In this document: positions 9,103 through 18,815 of the stretch, one piece after another
How positions within the stretch are numbered: position 1 is the first letter of the stretch
How the letters are laid out: every line of letters begins with the position of its first letter
Assembly (NCBI GenBank): GCA_964526785.1
Contig: CAZGMJ010000030.1
Coordinates: 1 to 64,000 of the forward strand
DNA: 64,000 nt
Source of the DNA: CAZGMJ01 sp964526785
GTDB lineage: Bacteria > Planctomycetota > Phycisphaerae > Sedimentisphaerales > Anaerobacaceae
Reading direction: 5' to 3'
Program-made: the position numbers and the translations under genes
Notes under the pieces: generated by a model
What the model saw: only the letters and a program-made list of their open reading frames with translations
Databases searched by the model: none
Told to the model about the DNA's origin: nothing

Positions 9103-10098
9103 ATGAAGCAGTGTGCAATGTGCATCGTTTTCTGTGTGTGTCTCTTTGTGCCCGGCTGCAGGTCGGATAATCGCCGCTTCGTCACCATAGGAACCGGCGG
9201 CGTCACAGGCATCTACTATCCGACGGGGGTTGCGATTAGTCGGATGGTAAACAGGAAGTCAAATGAGTTCAACATCAAGGCAACCATCGAATCAACCAGC
9301 GGTTCGGTGTTTAACGTCAATGCCGTTTTGAACGGTGATCTCGTTTTCGGGATTGTCCAGTCCGACAGGCAATATCAGGCATATAACGGATTGGCGGAAT
9401 GGGCGCCTCGCGGCAGACAATCCGATCTGCGGTCGGTCTTTGCGATTCATCCCGAGTCGATAACGCTGGTTGCTTCGGAAGAAAGCGCAATTCGCCGCAT
9501 CGCAGATCTCAAGGGAAAGCGGGTCAATCTCGGAAATCGCGGATCGGGACAGTTGCAGAACTCGCGGGACGTTCTGGCAGCGGCGGGTCTAAATGAGAGC
9601 GATATCTCCGCCGAATACGTCAAGGCGGTTGAGGCCCCGGGATTGCTGCAGGATGGTCGAATTGATGCGTTCTTCTATACGGTAGGGCATCCGAATAGTA
9701 ACATCAAAGAGGCCGCCTCGGGGCGAATCAAGGTACGGATCGTACCCATACAGGGACCAGGCGTGGACGCCATGCTCGAGAAGTACCCCTACTATGCCAA
9801 ATCGCTGATCCCTCACTCGTTTTACCAATATGCTACTAATGAGAGTGATGTGCCGACGGTGGGCGTCAAGGCCACTTTCGTTACATCTGCCGCAGTCGAT
9901 GATGCAATCGTCTACATTGTGGCTGCTGAAGTATTCAGGAATTTCGAGGCTTTCAAGAAACTGCATCCCGCCTACAGGGTCCTGACCAGGCAGGATATGT
10001 TCAAAGGCCTTTCGGCTCCCATTCACGAAGGGGCGTTGCGGTTTTATAGCCAGGCAGGGCTTGCGGAACATATACCACCCAGACTGATGATTGATTGA
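9103..10098 (+). CDS. TAXI-family TRAP transporter solute-binding lipoprotein
   Basis: The 331-residue protein starts with a lipoprotein signal (LFVPGC) and carries the TAXI signature TIGTGGVTGIYYPTGVAI near the N terminus, with DLKGKRVNLGNRGSG in the middle. TAXI proteins capture small carboxylates or amino acids outside the membrane and hand them to a TRAP permease. TAGGAG lies about ten bases before ATG 9103, which removes a spurious upstream extension. Its stop overlaps the permease start by one base (TGATG), so the two are translationally coupled. The ligand is not predictable. Confidence 0.92.
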   Translation: MKQCAMCIVFCVCLFVPGCRSDNRRFVTIGTGGVTGIYYPTGVAISRMVNRKSNEFNIKATIESTSGSVFNVNAVLNGDLVFGIVQSDRQYQAYNGLAEWAPRGRQSDLRSVFAIHPESITLVASEESAIRRIADLKGKRVNLGNRGSGQLQNSRDVLAAAGLNESDISAEYVKAVEAPGLLQDGRIDAFFYTVGHPNSNIKEAASGRIKVRIVPIQGPGVDAMLEKYPYYAKSLIPHSFYQYATNESDVPTVGVKATFVTSAAVDDAIVYIVAAEVFRNFEAFKKLHPAYRVLTRQDMFKGLSAPIHEGALRFYSQAGLAEHIPPRLMID

Positions 10099-12089
10099 TG
10101 CCTTCGACGGACAAAGGAACAATACACCGCGCTATCGTCGCGACAGTTGCACTGGCCTGGGCGTTCTTCCAGTTGGCCCTGCCCAGACTGCTGATACTCG
10201 ATAGTGCCACCATTCGCAGCGTGCATCTGGCGTTTGGACTGACGTTGGTCTTTTTGACCGCGCCTGCACGCAAAGGCCGCAGCGGCAAACATCTACGGCA
10301 GGAGGCCTCGGGCCCAACGCTCACCAGTTACATACTTGCGATGGTCTCATGCGCTTGCGTCGTCTACTTTGTCGCCGACTGGGTGGGGATAATGACGCGC
10401 GCTGCCAACCCGCTTGTCCGAGATGTCGTTACAAGCGTCGTTCTGGTTGCAGTGTTGCTTGAGGCGTCGAGACGTTCGCTCGGTCCGGCCCTGCCCGTTA
10501 TTGCCATCGCGTTTACGTTGTACGCCTTTCTTGGCCCGTATATGCCATCGATCATTGCCTTTCGCGGCGTATCGCTGAGCCGCTATCTCAGCCAGATCGT
10601 GATGTCGACCGAGGGCATCTTCGGAATTCCGCTGCGGGTTTCCGCGACTACCGTGTTTCTTTTCGTGTTATTCGGCTCCATGCTTGAGAAGGTGGGGGCC
10701 GGACACTTCTTCAATGACCTGGCCATTTGCCTTTTTGGAAGACTCAAGGGCGGGGCGGCCAAGGCATCCATCGCATCGAGCGGACTGACGGGACTCGTTT
10801 CAGGATCGAGTATCGCGAACGTCGTCACCACGGGCACGTTCACGATTCCGCTTATGAAGAAGGTTGGATATCCGGGCACAGTAGCTGCGGCTACAGAGGT
10901 GGCCGCCAGCACGAACGGACAACTCATGCCGCCCATTATGGGGGCGGCCGCATTCATTATCGCTGAGTACCTGGGAGTGGATTATTTCACCGTCATAAAA
11001 GCGGCCGCAATTCCTGCCGTCGTGTCATATCTTGCACTTTTCTACATCGCCCATCTGGAGGCGTCGCGGCTTGGGATGCAGGGACTCAAGAAATCGGACA
11101 TCCCGTCGATCCGCACCGTGCTGAAGGACGGCTACCACTACCTGATTCCGTTGTTTGTTCTGATATATGAGCTGATCGTCGTGCGGCACAGCCCCAATCT
11201 GGCCGCTTTTCACGCCATTGTCGTCCTGGTGGCGGTGGTGCTGCTCCACAGCGCGCTGACAGCAAGGTATGCTCGCTCATCCGTTGCCGGCGCCGTCCGA
11301 GAAGCGACTGAATCGATACTCCGAGGAATGGTCGCTGGTTCGCAGAACATGACTGCGGTTGCCATGGCCACTGCTACGGCGGGCATTATCGTTGGTGTTG
11401 TGTTTATGGGATTCAGCGGAATGATCGTCGAGATAGTGGCGAGCTTCTCCCTGCAGCATATTCTCCCGTTGCTGTTAATTGCGGCTGTTACCAGCCTCAT
11501 TCTGGGTATGGGCCTTCCCACCACGGCCACGTATATCGTGATGGCGTCGATTACCGTGCCGATTATCGTGGAACTGGATGCGGTCGTCGCCAATCCGATT
11601 CCGCTGATCGCGGCCCATCTCTTCTGCTTCTATTTCGGCATTCTGGCCGACGACACACCCCCGGTGGGCCTTGCGGCATATACGGCCGCGGCGATTGCCA
11701 AAGCCGATCCGGTCCGTACCGGTATTCGCGGCTTCATGTATGATTTGCGTACGGCTATCATCCCGTTCATGTTTGTCTTCAATCCGGAACTGCTCTTGCA
11801 TGGCGTAACGAGCATTCCACAGGGACTTCTCGTCTTTACAATGGCTATACTCGGTGCCTTTGCATTCGCCAATGCCGTCCAGCGGTGGGCGCTGGTGAGG
11901 ACACGGTGGTATGAAGTGCCGCTGCTCCTGGCCGCTTCGCTCATATTCTTCTACCCGGCTGTCGGAACCAGACTTTTTGCCCTGGACTACTCTCTGCGAT
12001 ACACCATGTATCCCATCGCCCTCGTTTTGTACGCAAGTGTCTTCGTCATGCAGAAGACTCGGACCGCGCAGACGCCCCCACGCGGTTGA
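10098..12089 (+). CDS. TRAP transporter fused permease (small DctQ-like plus large DctM-like subunits)
   Basis: The 663-residue integral membrane protein has about 16-18 hydrophobic segments. The first four correspond to the DctQ-like part and the rest to DctM, as in the 4TM/12TM fusions that pair with TAXI proteins. Typical sequence is visible: SGSSIANVVTTGTFTIPLMKK, ASTNGQLMPPIMGAAAF, LGMGLPTTATYI and GILADDTPPVGLAAY. It drives ion-coupled uptake of the solute delivered by the 9103 protein. ATG at 10098 shares a base with the upstream stop; a TTG one codon earlier is less likely. Confidence 0.94.
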   Translation: MPSTDKGTIHRAIVATVALAWAFFQLALPRLLILDSATIRSVHLAFGLTLVFLTAPARKGRSGKHLRQEASGPTLTSYILAMVSCACVVYFVADWVGIMTRAANPLVRDVVTSVVLVAVLLEASRRSLGPALPVIAIAFTLYAFLGPYMPSIIAFRGVSLSRYLSQIVMSTEGIFGIPLRVSATTVFLFVLFGSMLEKVGAGHFFNDLAICLFGRLKGGAAKASIASSGLTGLVSGSSIANVVTTGTFTIPLMKKVGYPGTVAAATEVAASTNGQLMPPIMGAAAFIIAEYLGVDYFTVIKAAAIPAVVSYLALFYIAHLEASRLGMQGLKKSDIPSIRTVLKDGYHYLIPLFVLIYELIVVRHSPNLAAFHAIVVLVAVVLLHSALTARYARSSVAGAVREATESILRGMVAGSQNMTAVAMATATAGIIVGVVFMGFSGMIVEIVASFSLQHILPLLLIAAVTSLILGMGLPTTATYIVMASITVPIIVELDAVVANPIPLIAAHLFCFYFGILADDTPPVGLAAYTAAAIAKADPVRTGIRGFMYDLRTAIIPFMFVFNPELLLHGVTSIPQGLLVFTMAILGAFAFANAVQRWALVRTRWYEVPLLLAASLIFFYPAVGTRLFALDYSLRYTMYPIALVLYASVFVMQKTRTAQTPPRG

Positions 12090-12118
12090 GGATAGCCGGG
12101 GTCGTGCCCGTTAGCCCG

Positions 12119-12143
12119 GCAGATGCAATCACGTTGCATCTGC
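12119..12143 (+). terminator. Perfect hairpin after the TRAP genes, candidate terminator
   Basis: A perfect 10-base-pair stem, GCAGATGCAA with TTGCATCTGC, encloses a five-base loop 30 bases after the permease stop. There is no T tract behind it, so it may be an RNA-stabilising or weak terminating structure rather than a classic intrinsic terminator. Confidence 0.45.
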
Positions 12144-12170
12144 TATTCGCAGGCTTTCGCAAGTAGGGCC

Positions 12171-12200
12171 TTGGTAAACCTGTCCGATATATGCTATGGT
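12171..12200 (+). promoter_or_regulatory. Candidate promoter for the PBP4-type gene
   Basis: TTGGTA (12171-12176) and TATGGT (12195-12200) are separated by 18 bases, each matching four of six consensus positions. It sits 94 bases before ATG 12294 and just after the hairpin. Confidence 0.3.
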
Positions 12201-12293
12201 ATTGGCCGCAGAATGGGACATGCCTCACGGGCGGTTCTATTCGTGACTGTGACAGTTGTACTCTGACTATGATCCGGAGGAACGCACGCAGGT

Positions 12294-13727
12294 ATGAACA
12301 AGAACAAGGTAAGACTGCCTATCGCTTGTCTAGTGGTGTCTTTCTGCAGTGTTGCAGCCCGAGCCGATCTGGCTGAAAGAATCGACGGTATTCTTGCATC
12401 GCAGAAGGGGGTCCATTATTCCATTCACGTGGTGGAGGCTGAATCGGGGCGGACGGCGTACGCATATGACGACAGAGAAGCTCTGATTCCCGCATCGAAT
12501 ATGAAGATTATCACAGGGGCGGCGGCCCTCGAATTTCTCGGGCCGCAGTTCGAGTACAAGACCAGAGCGGGACTGTGTGGAGATACATTGGTCGTGGTGG
12601 GCAGCGGCGATCCCCTGCTGGGCGACCGCCGCATGGCGGAAAAATACGGAAAAGAACCGGACTGGGTCCTGGATGATATCGCCGAAAAGCTGAAGACCCG
12701 CGGCGTTCGTTCCATTGAGGACATTGTCGTCGATACGACGATCTTTGACGATCAACGGGTACACCCGCGCTGGCCTCGAGATCAATTGAACCGCTGGTAC
12801 GCCTGCGAGGTGAGCGGTTTGAACTATAACAATAACTGTGTGGATATCATCGCGCGGCGCGTAAACGGGCGCGTCGTTGTGACGACCGAGCCTCTCACGC
12901 GCTACCTGCTGATGATCAACGAGATAACTCCGATTGCCGAAGGGGACAGCGCAATCGGATCCTACCGAAACCGCCACCCGAACAAACTGACGCTCAAAGG
13001 ACGAGTCAGTTCGCAGGCTACGCTTGCGGATGTGGCGATAGAGCGGCCGGCGGGATTCCTGGGGTTTTTGTTGGCCGAGCGGCTTGCGTCCGAAGGGATC
13101 AAAGCCGAGGGAAAGCTCCTCGAAAAAGAATTCGATTGCACGGAGCAGTGCGATGTCATCGGAATGTACACTACCCGAATGGCCGACTGCCTCGACCGAT
13201 GCAACAAGAATAGCCTGGGGCTCGTGGCCGAGTGTTTCGTTAAGACGATCGCGGCCCACAACGATCCGGCCCGAAAGGACGGCAACTGGGAAGAAGGTTG
13301 CGAACTTATCGGACGATTTCTTTCGCGTATCGGCATTGACGAAAGCCAGTACTATATAGACGATGGCAGCGGTCTGAGCAGGCAGAACGAACTCAGCGCA
13401 CACGCCATCACAACCGTCCTGCTGCACGTCTACCGCGGAAAGAACTGGGACATGTATGCCAGGTCGCTGGCGGTGGGGGGGCTGGACGGAACGCTCAGGA
13501 AGCACTTCAAGCAGGAGCCCTACAAGGGCCGGATACGCGGCAAAACGGGATACATCGCGGGTGTCAAATCGCTGTCCGGGATATGCTCGACGGACCGCGG
13601 TGACTATATATTCTCGGTACTTGGCAACAGCGGTCCATCACGCAGTGCCATCAACAGTATCGCCGAGGCAATCATCGATGAGTACGCTGTCGAGGCAGAC
13701 GATACATCGAACGCAAACGGCACATGA
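12294..13727 (+). CDS. dacB: D-alanyl-D-alanine carboxypeptidase/endopeptidase, PBP4 type
   Basis: The 477-residue periplasmic enzyme trims or cleaves peptidoglycan cross-links. Residues 1-24 are a signal peptide. The active-site motif SNMK (Ser68, Lys71) and KTG (417-419) are present, as is the family-typical DDGSGLSRQN. The position where PBP4 proteins carry SxN reads NSLG (Ser307-Leu-Gly309), so the usual Asn is replaced; activity may be altered. GGAGG at 12276-12280 precedes the ATG. It converges with the GT-C gene, which ends 42 bases away. Confidence 0.88.
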   Translation: MNKNKVRLPIACLVVSFCSVAARADLAERIDGILASQKGVHYSIHVVEAESGRTAYAYDDREALIPASNMKIITGAAALEFLGPQFEYKTRAGLCGDTLVVVGSGDPLLGDRRMAEKYGKEPDWVLDDIAEKLKTRGVRSIEDIVVDTTIFDDQRVHPRWPRDQLNRWYACEVSGLNYNNNCVDIIARRVNGRVVVTTEPLTRYLLMINEITPIAEGDSAIGSYRNRHPNKLTLKGRVSSQATLADVAIERPAGFLGFLLAERLASEGIKAEGKLLEKEFDCTEQCDVIGMYTTRMADCLDRCNKNSLGLVAECFVKTIAAHNDPARKDGNWEEGCELIGRFLSRIGIDESQYYIDDGSGLSRQNELSAHAITTVLLHVYRGKNWDMYARSLAVGGLDGTLRKHFKQEPYKGRIRGKTGYIAGVKSLSGICSTDRGDYIFSVLGNSGPSRSAINSIAEAIIDEYAVEADDTSNANGT

Positions 13728-13769
13728 TGATCGGTGTGCGCCCGCGATGTGCCCATTATCCGATCTGTG

Positions 13770-15347
13770 TCACGGCCGATAGTAAACGACCAGACCCCGC
13801 TCGAACTCCGTGCGCCCCCAACGCTCGTCGATAACGTTCGCAAACGGCTCTTCCAGAAATGTGAAATAGCGGCTTGCCGCCCCGACAATGACCGCCGCCG
13901 GAGGCTGCCTTTTAACAAGTTCATCTACCATCTCAGGATCGACTGCATGCACCGTTCGGCGCTCTCGCTGCGACAACCGGTCTGCCACTCGATAGACGAA
14001 GATCCCGGCCGACAATTCCGCGTATACCGAGCCGCCACCTTCAATTGCCAGCAGTGGAGCGGTGGTCAGAATAGGTCCTGCTTGCTTAATGGGTGCTGTA
14101 ATGCGCCGAGATAGGTCATGATACCTGACAGGAACCCACGATGAAGGACGCGCCACTTTCGAGAAACCCTGAAAGGGCGAGGGCATAAAAGCCCTTCCAA
14201 TCAGCAGCCCTGACACAAGCAGGCATAGTCCCGCCACATGTCCGGCACGTGCCAATCGGATGGTCTTCTGGTTCTTCAACTGCCCGAGCGAACAGGCGGC
14301 GGCCGCCGCAAGAAACGGCGCCGGCATGGCAAGATACTGTCGCCACATGGTAGGGGGGATGAACGCGATAACCACAAACAGCAGGGCGATCAGGCTACTG
14401 AGGACGGTTGCCGACGACTTCACTTGCGCCCTCCGTCGAAGGGCGACAGCCGCGACCAGAAGGAAAAGCGCCAGCAGAAGTAAGATGAAATAGACAGGGT
14501 GCGAAAAAGCCGCAGTCGCAAGCGACCATTTATCGTGGGCCATGCGCATTTCGTGCAGCAGTTCACTGTTGAGCAGGGGAATGCGAAATACGTTGAGCGA
14601 AAATGCTCGCGGAGCAAGGGAAACAATAACCGCCAGAGGGATGGCGCCTGTGACTGAACTGGCGGCAAAGACGCCCGCCGAACGCATTCTATCCCGCATG
14701 GTGGGGCCTCGGTGGCAGATCGCAATAAAGAAGATCAACTGAATTAGCGCCGTGGTCGCGCGCATGCAGGTTGCCGCTGTCAGCAGCAGGGCGATCGCGG
14801 CTATACGGACCAGACCCAATCGCTTCTCCGGCCTGGCCAGGGAAAAGAGCACATAAGACAGCATCACGCATGCCATGACGACATCATGATTCCATGCGTA
14901 CCCATTGGCATAGTCCACAAGGGGGTTGTAGAGATAAAGCAGGGCGAGCGCAAGGCCCACTGCGACACCGTGGAGGCGAAATTCGCGATAGGCCCGTCTG
15001 CAGACAATCACAATGCAACTCATCACAAGAATATCGCACAGCACGCTTACCAGGCGCCCAATGAGAAGATAATGCTCCGTGCGGAAAAGTCGGTACATCG
15101 CACCGAGCAGCAGCGGGTGATAGGGCAGTTGCGCGACGTAAGAGAAGTCGCGATAAATCAACTCACCGTGCGCAAGAAGGGCCCCGCCGGTGCAATACAT
15201 GTGTTCGTCCCGGCCCACCGACTTGGTCATTGCACTGACGAAGATACCAACGGACAGTACGGCAATGCCGATGGCGAACGCTCCAGTGGCAACGTATCGC
15301 CTGGCAGCCGGAATCTTCGTAAATGTATCCCTTTGCAGACAGCGCAT
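13770..15347 (-). CDS. GT-C fold membrane glycosyltransferase (ArnT/PMT-like)
   Basis: The 525-residue protein has about 11-12 membrane segments and a periplasmic loop after the first, with VGRDEHMYCTGG. The Asp-Glu pair is typical of GT39/GT83-like transferases that use lipid-phosphate sugars. No specific acceptor can be named. ATG directly follows the stop of the CNNM gene upstream (TAGATG), and the GGAG within that gene's last codons serves as ribosome binding site. It is the last gene of the four-gene operon that starts at 18404. Confidence 0.75.
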   Translation of the reverse strand: MRCLQRDTFTKIPAARRYVATGAFAIGIAVLSVGIFVSAMTKSVGRDEHMYCTGGALLAHGELIYRDFSYVAQLPYHPLLLGAMYRLFRTEHYLLIGRLVSVLCDILVMSCIVIVCRRAYREFRLHGVAVGLALALLYLYNPLVDYANGYAWNHDVVMACVMLSYVLFSLARPEKRLGLVRIAAIALLLTAATCMRATTALIQLIFFIAICHRGPTMRDRMRSAGVFAASSVTGAIPLAVIVSLAPRAFSLNVFRIPLLNSELLHEMRMAHDKWSLATAAFSHPVYFILLLLALFLLVAAVALRRRAQVKSSATVLSSLIALLFVVIAFIPPTMWRQYLAMPAPFLAAAAACSLGQLKNQKTIRLARAGHVAGLCLLVSGLLIGRAFMPSPFQGFSKVARPSSWVPVRYHDLSRRITAPIKQAGPILTTAPLLAIEGGGSVYAELSAGIFVYRVADRLSQRERRTVHAVDPEMVDELVKRQPPAAVIVGAASRYFTFLEEPFANVIDERWGRTEFERGLVVYYRP

Positions 15348-16358
15348 CTACCACTCCGCCAGTTCGCCCAGCACTTCCTCGGCCAGGTCCTTCATTGTGA
15401 GTATGCCAACCGGTCTGACTTCGCCTCTCCGGCCGGGCCTGGTGACGATGACCATCCGTAAATCCTCCTCCTGCATGATGCGTATCGCATCGGTGACCGC
15501 GGTGCGCGCTTCGATCCTTCGCGCCGGCTTGATGAACTCTCGCAGATCTTCGAATCCCCGTCCCGGACCCAGCACCTCGTATATATTGATGTAGCCAACG
15601 ATAGATGCCTCGGAGTCGCCTACCACCGGCCAGCGGGTATAGCGATGCTGGCGCAATCTGTTTAACAACAACTCGCGATCGCTCTTGAGAGCAACGGTAT
15701 GAACTTCTTTCATCGGCACCATGACGGACGCGACGCGAATGCTTGGAATATCGATTACACGTCGTATCATGTCGGTCTGCACGGAACTGAGCACGCCTTC
15801 TTCACGCGTATCGTGCAGAATGCCTGCGAAACGTCGACTGTGAGCCGACGCAAGATGCCGTCGCGGGCCGCGGGCAAGACCCGTCAACCGCTCGCAGGCG
15901 CGTGAGATGAGCTTGAGAAACGGCACGGCTCCGCATACATGAAGGCTCTTGTCTATCACATATAGCGGCAGGGCAACCCACGGCATCAGGACATCCGCCT
16001 GATAGAAGAAGATGTTCTTCGGGATCAGTTCGGCGAAAATAAACAACACGGGGGCGGTGATGACCGTTGTCAGAACTGCAGCGGCCGACTCCGAATCGAC
16101 CACGTCCAGCAGCACATACGTAATGACGCCCGTAGCCAGATAGTTGACCAGGTTGTTTCCCAGCAGGATAGAGAGCAGCAGCCCCGGACTATCAGACAGA
16201 CTCTTCGCGAGCAGGCGGTAAGTCCATTTCTTCTTCTCAACGCCAAGACGCAGACGCAGTCGGCTGAGCTGGTACATTCCGGTCTCCGAACCCGAAAAGA
16301 GCCCGCTGAGGAACATGAAGAGCAAAAACTCGAATATGCGTGCTATGTTACTGTTCAT
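15348..16358 (-). CDS. CNNM/CBS membrane protein (HlyC/CorC-like), short form
   Basis: The 336-residue protein has an N-terminal CNNM (DUF21) transporter domain with FLSGLFSGSETGMYQLSR and three or four membrane helices, then a CBS pair (about 195-330). It lacks the C-terminal CorC_HlyC domain found in its neighbour. CNNM proteins are linked to Mg2+ or Na+ transport. It overlaps the end of the larger paralogue by 11 bases, so the two are likely co-expressed and may form a heterodimer. Confidence 0.88.
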   Translation of the reverse strand: MNSNIARIFEFLLFMFLSGLFSGSETGMYQLSRLRLRLGVEKKKWTYRLLAKSLSDSPGLLLSILLGNNLVNYLATGVITYVLLDVVDSESAAAVLTTVITAPVLFIFAELIPKNIFFYQADVLMPWVALPLYVIDKSLHVCGAVPFLKLISRACERLTGLARGPRRHLASAHSRRFAGILHDTREEGVLSSVQTDMIRRVIDIPSIRVASVMVPMKEVHTVALKSDRELLLNRLRQHRYTRWPVVGDSEASIVGYINIYEVLGPGRGFEDLREFIKPARRIEARTAVTDAIRIMQEEDLRMVIVTRPGRRGEVRPVGILTMKDLAEEVLGELAEW

Positions 16359-17616
16359 TGTCCTGGCCCGGCGCGATGGTTAGAATCAGATCCGCCACGC
16401 GGTGGCGGTGCATTCTCTCAACCGTGAATTGGATGTTCCTGAGATGTGCGACGTCGCCCGCTTTGGGGATTCTTCCGAGCAACTCGGTCACAAGACCGCC
16501 CAGTGTCGAGGCGTGCATCTGATCGAGATCAACACCTAATGCATCAGCCCAGTCGTGAACAGCCAGACTGCCGGGCAGACGATATTCGAAAGGTCCCGTC
16601 TGTTCTATTCTCTCTGTTTCTGTTGTGTGGCGAACCGGCCCGAGTAATTCCTCCGCAATATCGCCCAACTGAACGGAACCTACGATCCCCCCGTACTCAT
16701 CGACGACCATGGCGATATGCGTCTGGCTCTTTCTGAAGAATTCCAGAAGCGAAACCACTGTTTTCTGCTCGGGCACAAAGTACACAGGCCGTATACAGCT
16801 CGCAAGCGGCGCCTTGGGCTTGAGCAGAAGGTCGCGAAGGTGAGCGATGCCTCTCACATCATCTATCGTTTTCGAATACACGGGGATCTTTGTCAGTCCG
16901 GTCTCCAGCATAACCTGACGTGCCTTCTCCGCGCGGTCGTATATGCTGCACGCCGGCATATCCACCCTCGGACGCACAACGTGCCGAACCTTGAGCAGCC
17001 CCAGGTCCACGACCTCGAACAGCAGCTTCTTTTCGTCGGCCGTTATGAAGCCCTTCTGCCTGCTGGCATCGATCAGTGAGCGAAACTCTCTAATGCTGAT
17101 CGTCCGCGAACCCCGTTTGTGTCCGAGAGTCAGTCGCAGGAAAGGTTCGAGGACCAATATCTTTGTAATGGCCTGCAGCGGAGAAAATGCCTCCACGCAG
17201 ACAAAAACCGGCAGGGCGGCTAATTTCGCAAATCCCAGAGAATTGGCAAAGGCCAGCGACTTTGGCAGGACTTCCCCGAATAGAATCAAACAGATGAAAC
17301 TGAAAACACCGACCGCCGCAGCTTCACTAAGCCCGTAGTCGCCTCGCACGCGCGCCACCAGTACGCTCGACATCGCGAAGTACAGGACATTCACGATCAT
17401 GTTTCCTAAAAGCAGACTGCTCAACAATTTGCTTGGTTGGTTGAGCAGACGTGCGACTAGATGATACACCCTGTGGGGTGAAGTGCTCAATTGCCGGATC
17501 TGTCGCCGAGACAAGTTGAAAAAAGCCGTTTCCGATCCGGAGAAGAAGGCCGAACCGGCCATCAGACAGACAATGGTCGCGACCTGATAGAGATTGTGAT
17601 ACGCGTTTGCCAACAT
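16348..17616 (-). CDS. CNNM/CBS/CorC-HlyC membrane protein, long form
   Basis: The 422-residue protein has a CNNM domain (SAFFSGSETAFFNLSRRQIR), a CBS pair with the typical HIAMVVDEYGGIVG, and a C-terminal CorC_HlyC domain (FEYRLPGSLAVHDW to LILTI). It is the usual architecture of bacterial Mg2+/Co2+ efflux-associated proteins. ATG at 17616 shares a base with the stop of the histidine kinase (TGATG), which favours this start over a TTG one codon upstream. Confidence 0.92.
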   Translation of the reverse strand: MLANAYHNLYQVATIVCLMAGSAFFSGSETAFFNLSRRQIRQLSTSPHRVYHLVARLLNQPSKLLSSLLLGNMIVNVLYFAMSSVLVARVRGDYGLSEAAAVGVFSFICLILFGEVLPKSLAFANSLGFAKLAALPVFVCVEAFSPLQAITKILVLEPFLRLTLGHKRGSRTISIREFRSLIDASRQKGFITADEKKLLFEVVDLGLLKVRHVVRPRVDMPACSIYDRAEKARQVMLETGLTKIPVYSKTIDDVRGIAHLRDLLLKPKAPLASCIRPVYFVPEQKTVVSLLEFFRKSQTHIAMVVDEYGGIVGSVQLGDIAEELLGPVRHTTETERIEQTGPFEYRLPGSLAVHDWADALGVDLDQMHASTLGGLVTELLGRIPKAGDVAHLRNIQFTVERMHRHRVADLILTIAPGQDNEQ

Positions 17617-18404
17617 CAAGCATCATCCGATGCGGTTGTAGGCAGGGTAATCGTGAAGGTCGTCCCTTTGCCGGGTTCGGATTCGACGGCAATGGTGCCG
17701 CCGTGCGCGCCAACGACGCTTCTGCAAAACGCCAGGCCGAGACCCGAGCCCGAACGGTTCGTACAGCCGTCGCCGTTTCTCGTCGTGTAAAATGTCTCGA
17801 AAATGCGCTGCATATGTTCCGCAGGTATTCCACTGCCCGTATCGATTACCTGGATTCTTGTCGTATCATACTCTTGTTCGGCCCGGGTAATCAAGTGTCC
17901 GCCTCCTTCGGCCAGGGCGTGCCGCGCGTTGAGAATGAGATTCATCAGAACCTGCTGAATCTGAATGCGCACGCACCAGAGTGAAAGCTCCGCAGGTATC
18001 TGCACATCCACCGTGATGCCATCCTTCGACAAATCACGACACAGGCAAGTGAAGACATCCTCGACGATGTCCTTTAAGAGAACCTCCTCTTTCTCCTGAT
18101 CCTCGCCATCAGCCAGCGCCAACATGCTCTCCATGACCGCACACGCCCGTTCGCTGTTCTTGACGGCTTTTCCAAGCGCTTTCTGCGCCAAATCAGCATC
18201 ATCCGGATGGTGCAGGGCAAGCGAGCCGTAGCTTCGTACAGGTGTCAGCAGATTGTTCATCTCGTGGGCAATCATGTGGCTGATCGTTCCAATATTGGCA
18301 AGATGCTGAATCTGGGTAAGCTGGGCTTGCAACTCCTCAATGCGTTCCTCTTGCTCGGCCACCTTCTTGTGTAACGAATGCCGTTTCTCGATAAGACTTG
18401 CCAA
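17616..18404 (-). CDS. Soluble sensor histidine kinase
   Basis: The 262-residue protein has a short N-terminal coiled coil (about 5-35), an H box IAHEMNNLLTPV, an N box NLILNARHAL, and G boxes DTGSGIP and GSGLGLAF. It has no sensory, PAS or membrane domain, so it must read an intracellular signal or a partner. It starts with TTG; AGGAG about eight bases upstream supports this. It heads the operon of two CNNM proteins and a GT-C transferase. No response regulator is adjacent on this strand; a stand-alone receiver lies at 20930 on the other strand. Confidence 0.9.
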   Translation of the reverse strand: MASLIEKRHSLHKKVAEQEERIEELQAQLTQIQHLANIGTISHMIAHEMNNLLTPVRSYGSLALHHPDDADLAQKALGKAVKNSERACAVMESMLALADGEDQEKEEVLLKDIVEDVFTCLCRDLSKDGITVDVQIPAELSLWCVRIQIQQVLMNLILNARHALAEGGGHLITRAEQEYDTTRIQVIDTGSGIPAEHMQRIFETFYTTRNGDGCTNRSGSGLGLAFCRSVVGAHGGTIAVESEPGKGTTFTITLPTTASDDA

Positions 18405-18539
18405 TTGCTTGCTCCTGCTTTAGAATCTGGGGTTTGGTAGTGCCATTTATGTTACAAATTCATGATGTACAGCTATATATCGACTTGCGGCTCGTGTTTT
18501 CTTGAAGAACGGCCAACCATCCTCGGTGCAAAAGGGACG

Positions 18540-18815
18540 ATGAACGACCAAAGGATTCTGGAAGATCTGCTGGCGATTCTCGAAACGAATGGCGTAGCAA
18601 TCCGTCACGAGCGACTCGGAGGCAGCGGTGGCGGACTCTGCTCGATGAAGGGCCATCGCATATTCTTCATCGACAGCGACGCTCCCGCGATTGAAACCGC
18701 GGCTCTCTGTGCTCAAACTGTTGCCGAGATGGTGGATGTCGAACAGCTTTACCTGCGGCCGCAGGTACGCCGGTTTATCTCACAGCATTGCCATAAGGTG
18801 GACCAGAGACCATGA
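18540..18815 (+). CDS. Conserved-looking small protein of unknown function
   Basis: The 91-residue protein (MNDQRILEDLLAILETNG start) has a Gly-rich segment LGGSGGGLCSMKGHRIFF and ends near YLRPQVRRFI. I do not recognise a domain. Its stop overlaps the next gene's start (ATGA), so it is translated together with the SUMF1-like/sialidase fusion. The frame is open from 18462; the internal ATG gives the better globular start, with AAGGGA close upstream. It is divergent from the kinase operon. Confidence 0.65.
   Translation: MNDQRILEDLLAILETNGVAIRHERLGGSGGGLCSMKGHRIFFIDSDAPAIETAALCAQTVAEMVDVEQLYLRPQVRRFISQHCHKVDQRP

Noticed and set aside
12119..12143. Riboswitch or attenuator ahead of the PBP4-type gene
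   Set aside because: Only one simple hairpin is present, close to the upstream stop codon, with no alternative pairing or conserved aptamer sequence that I can recognise.
13770..15347. Long plus-strand frames inside the GT-C gene (for example 14886-15461)
   Set aside because: They mirror the codon pattern of the membrane protein on the minus strand and have no protein-like content of their own.
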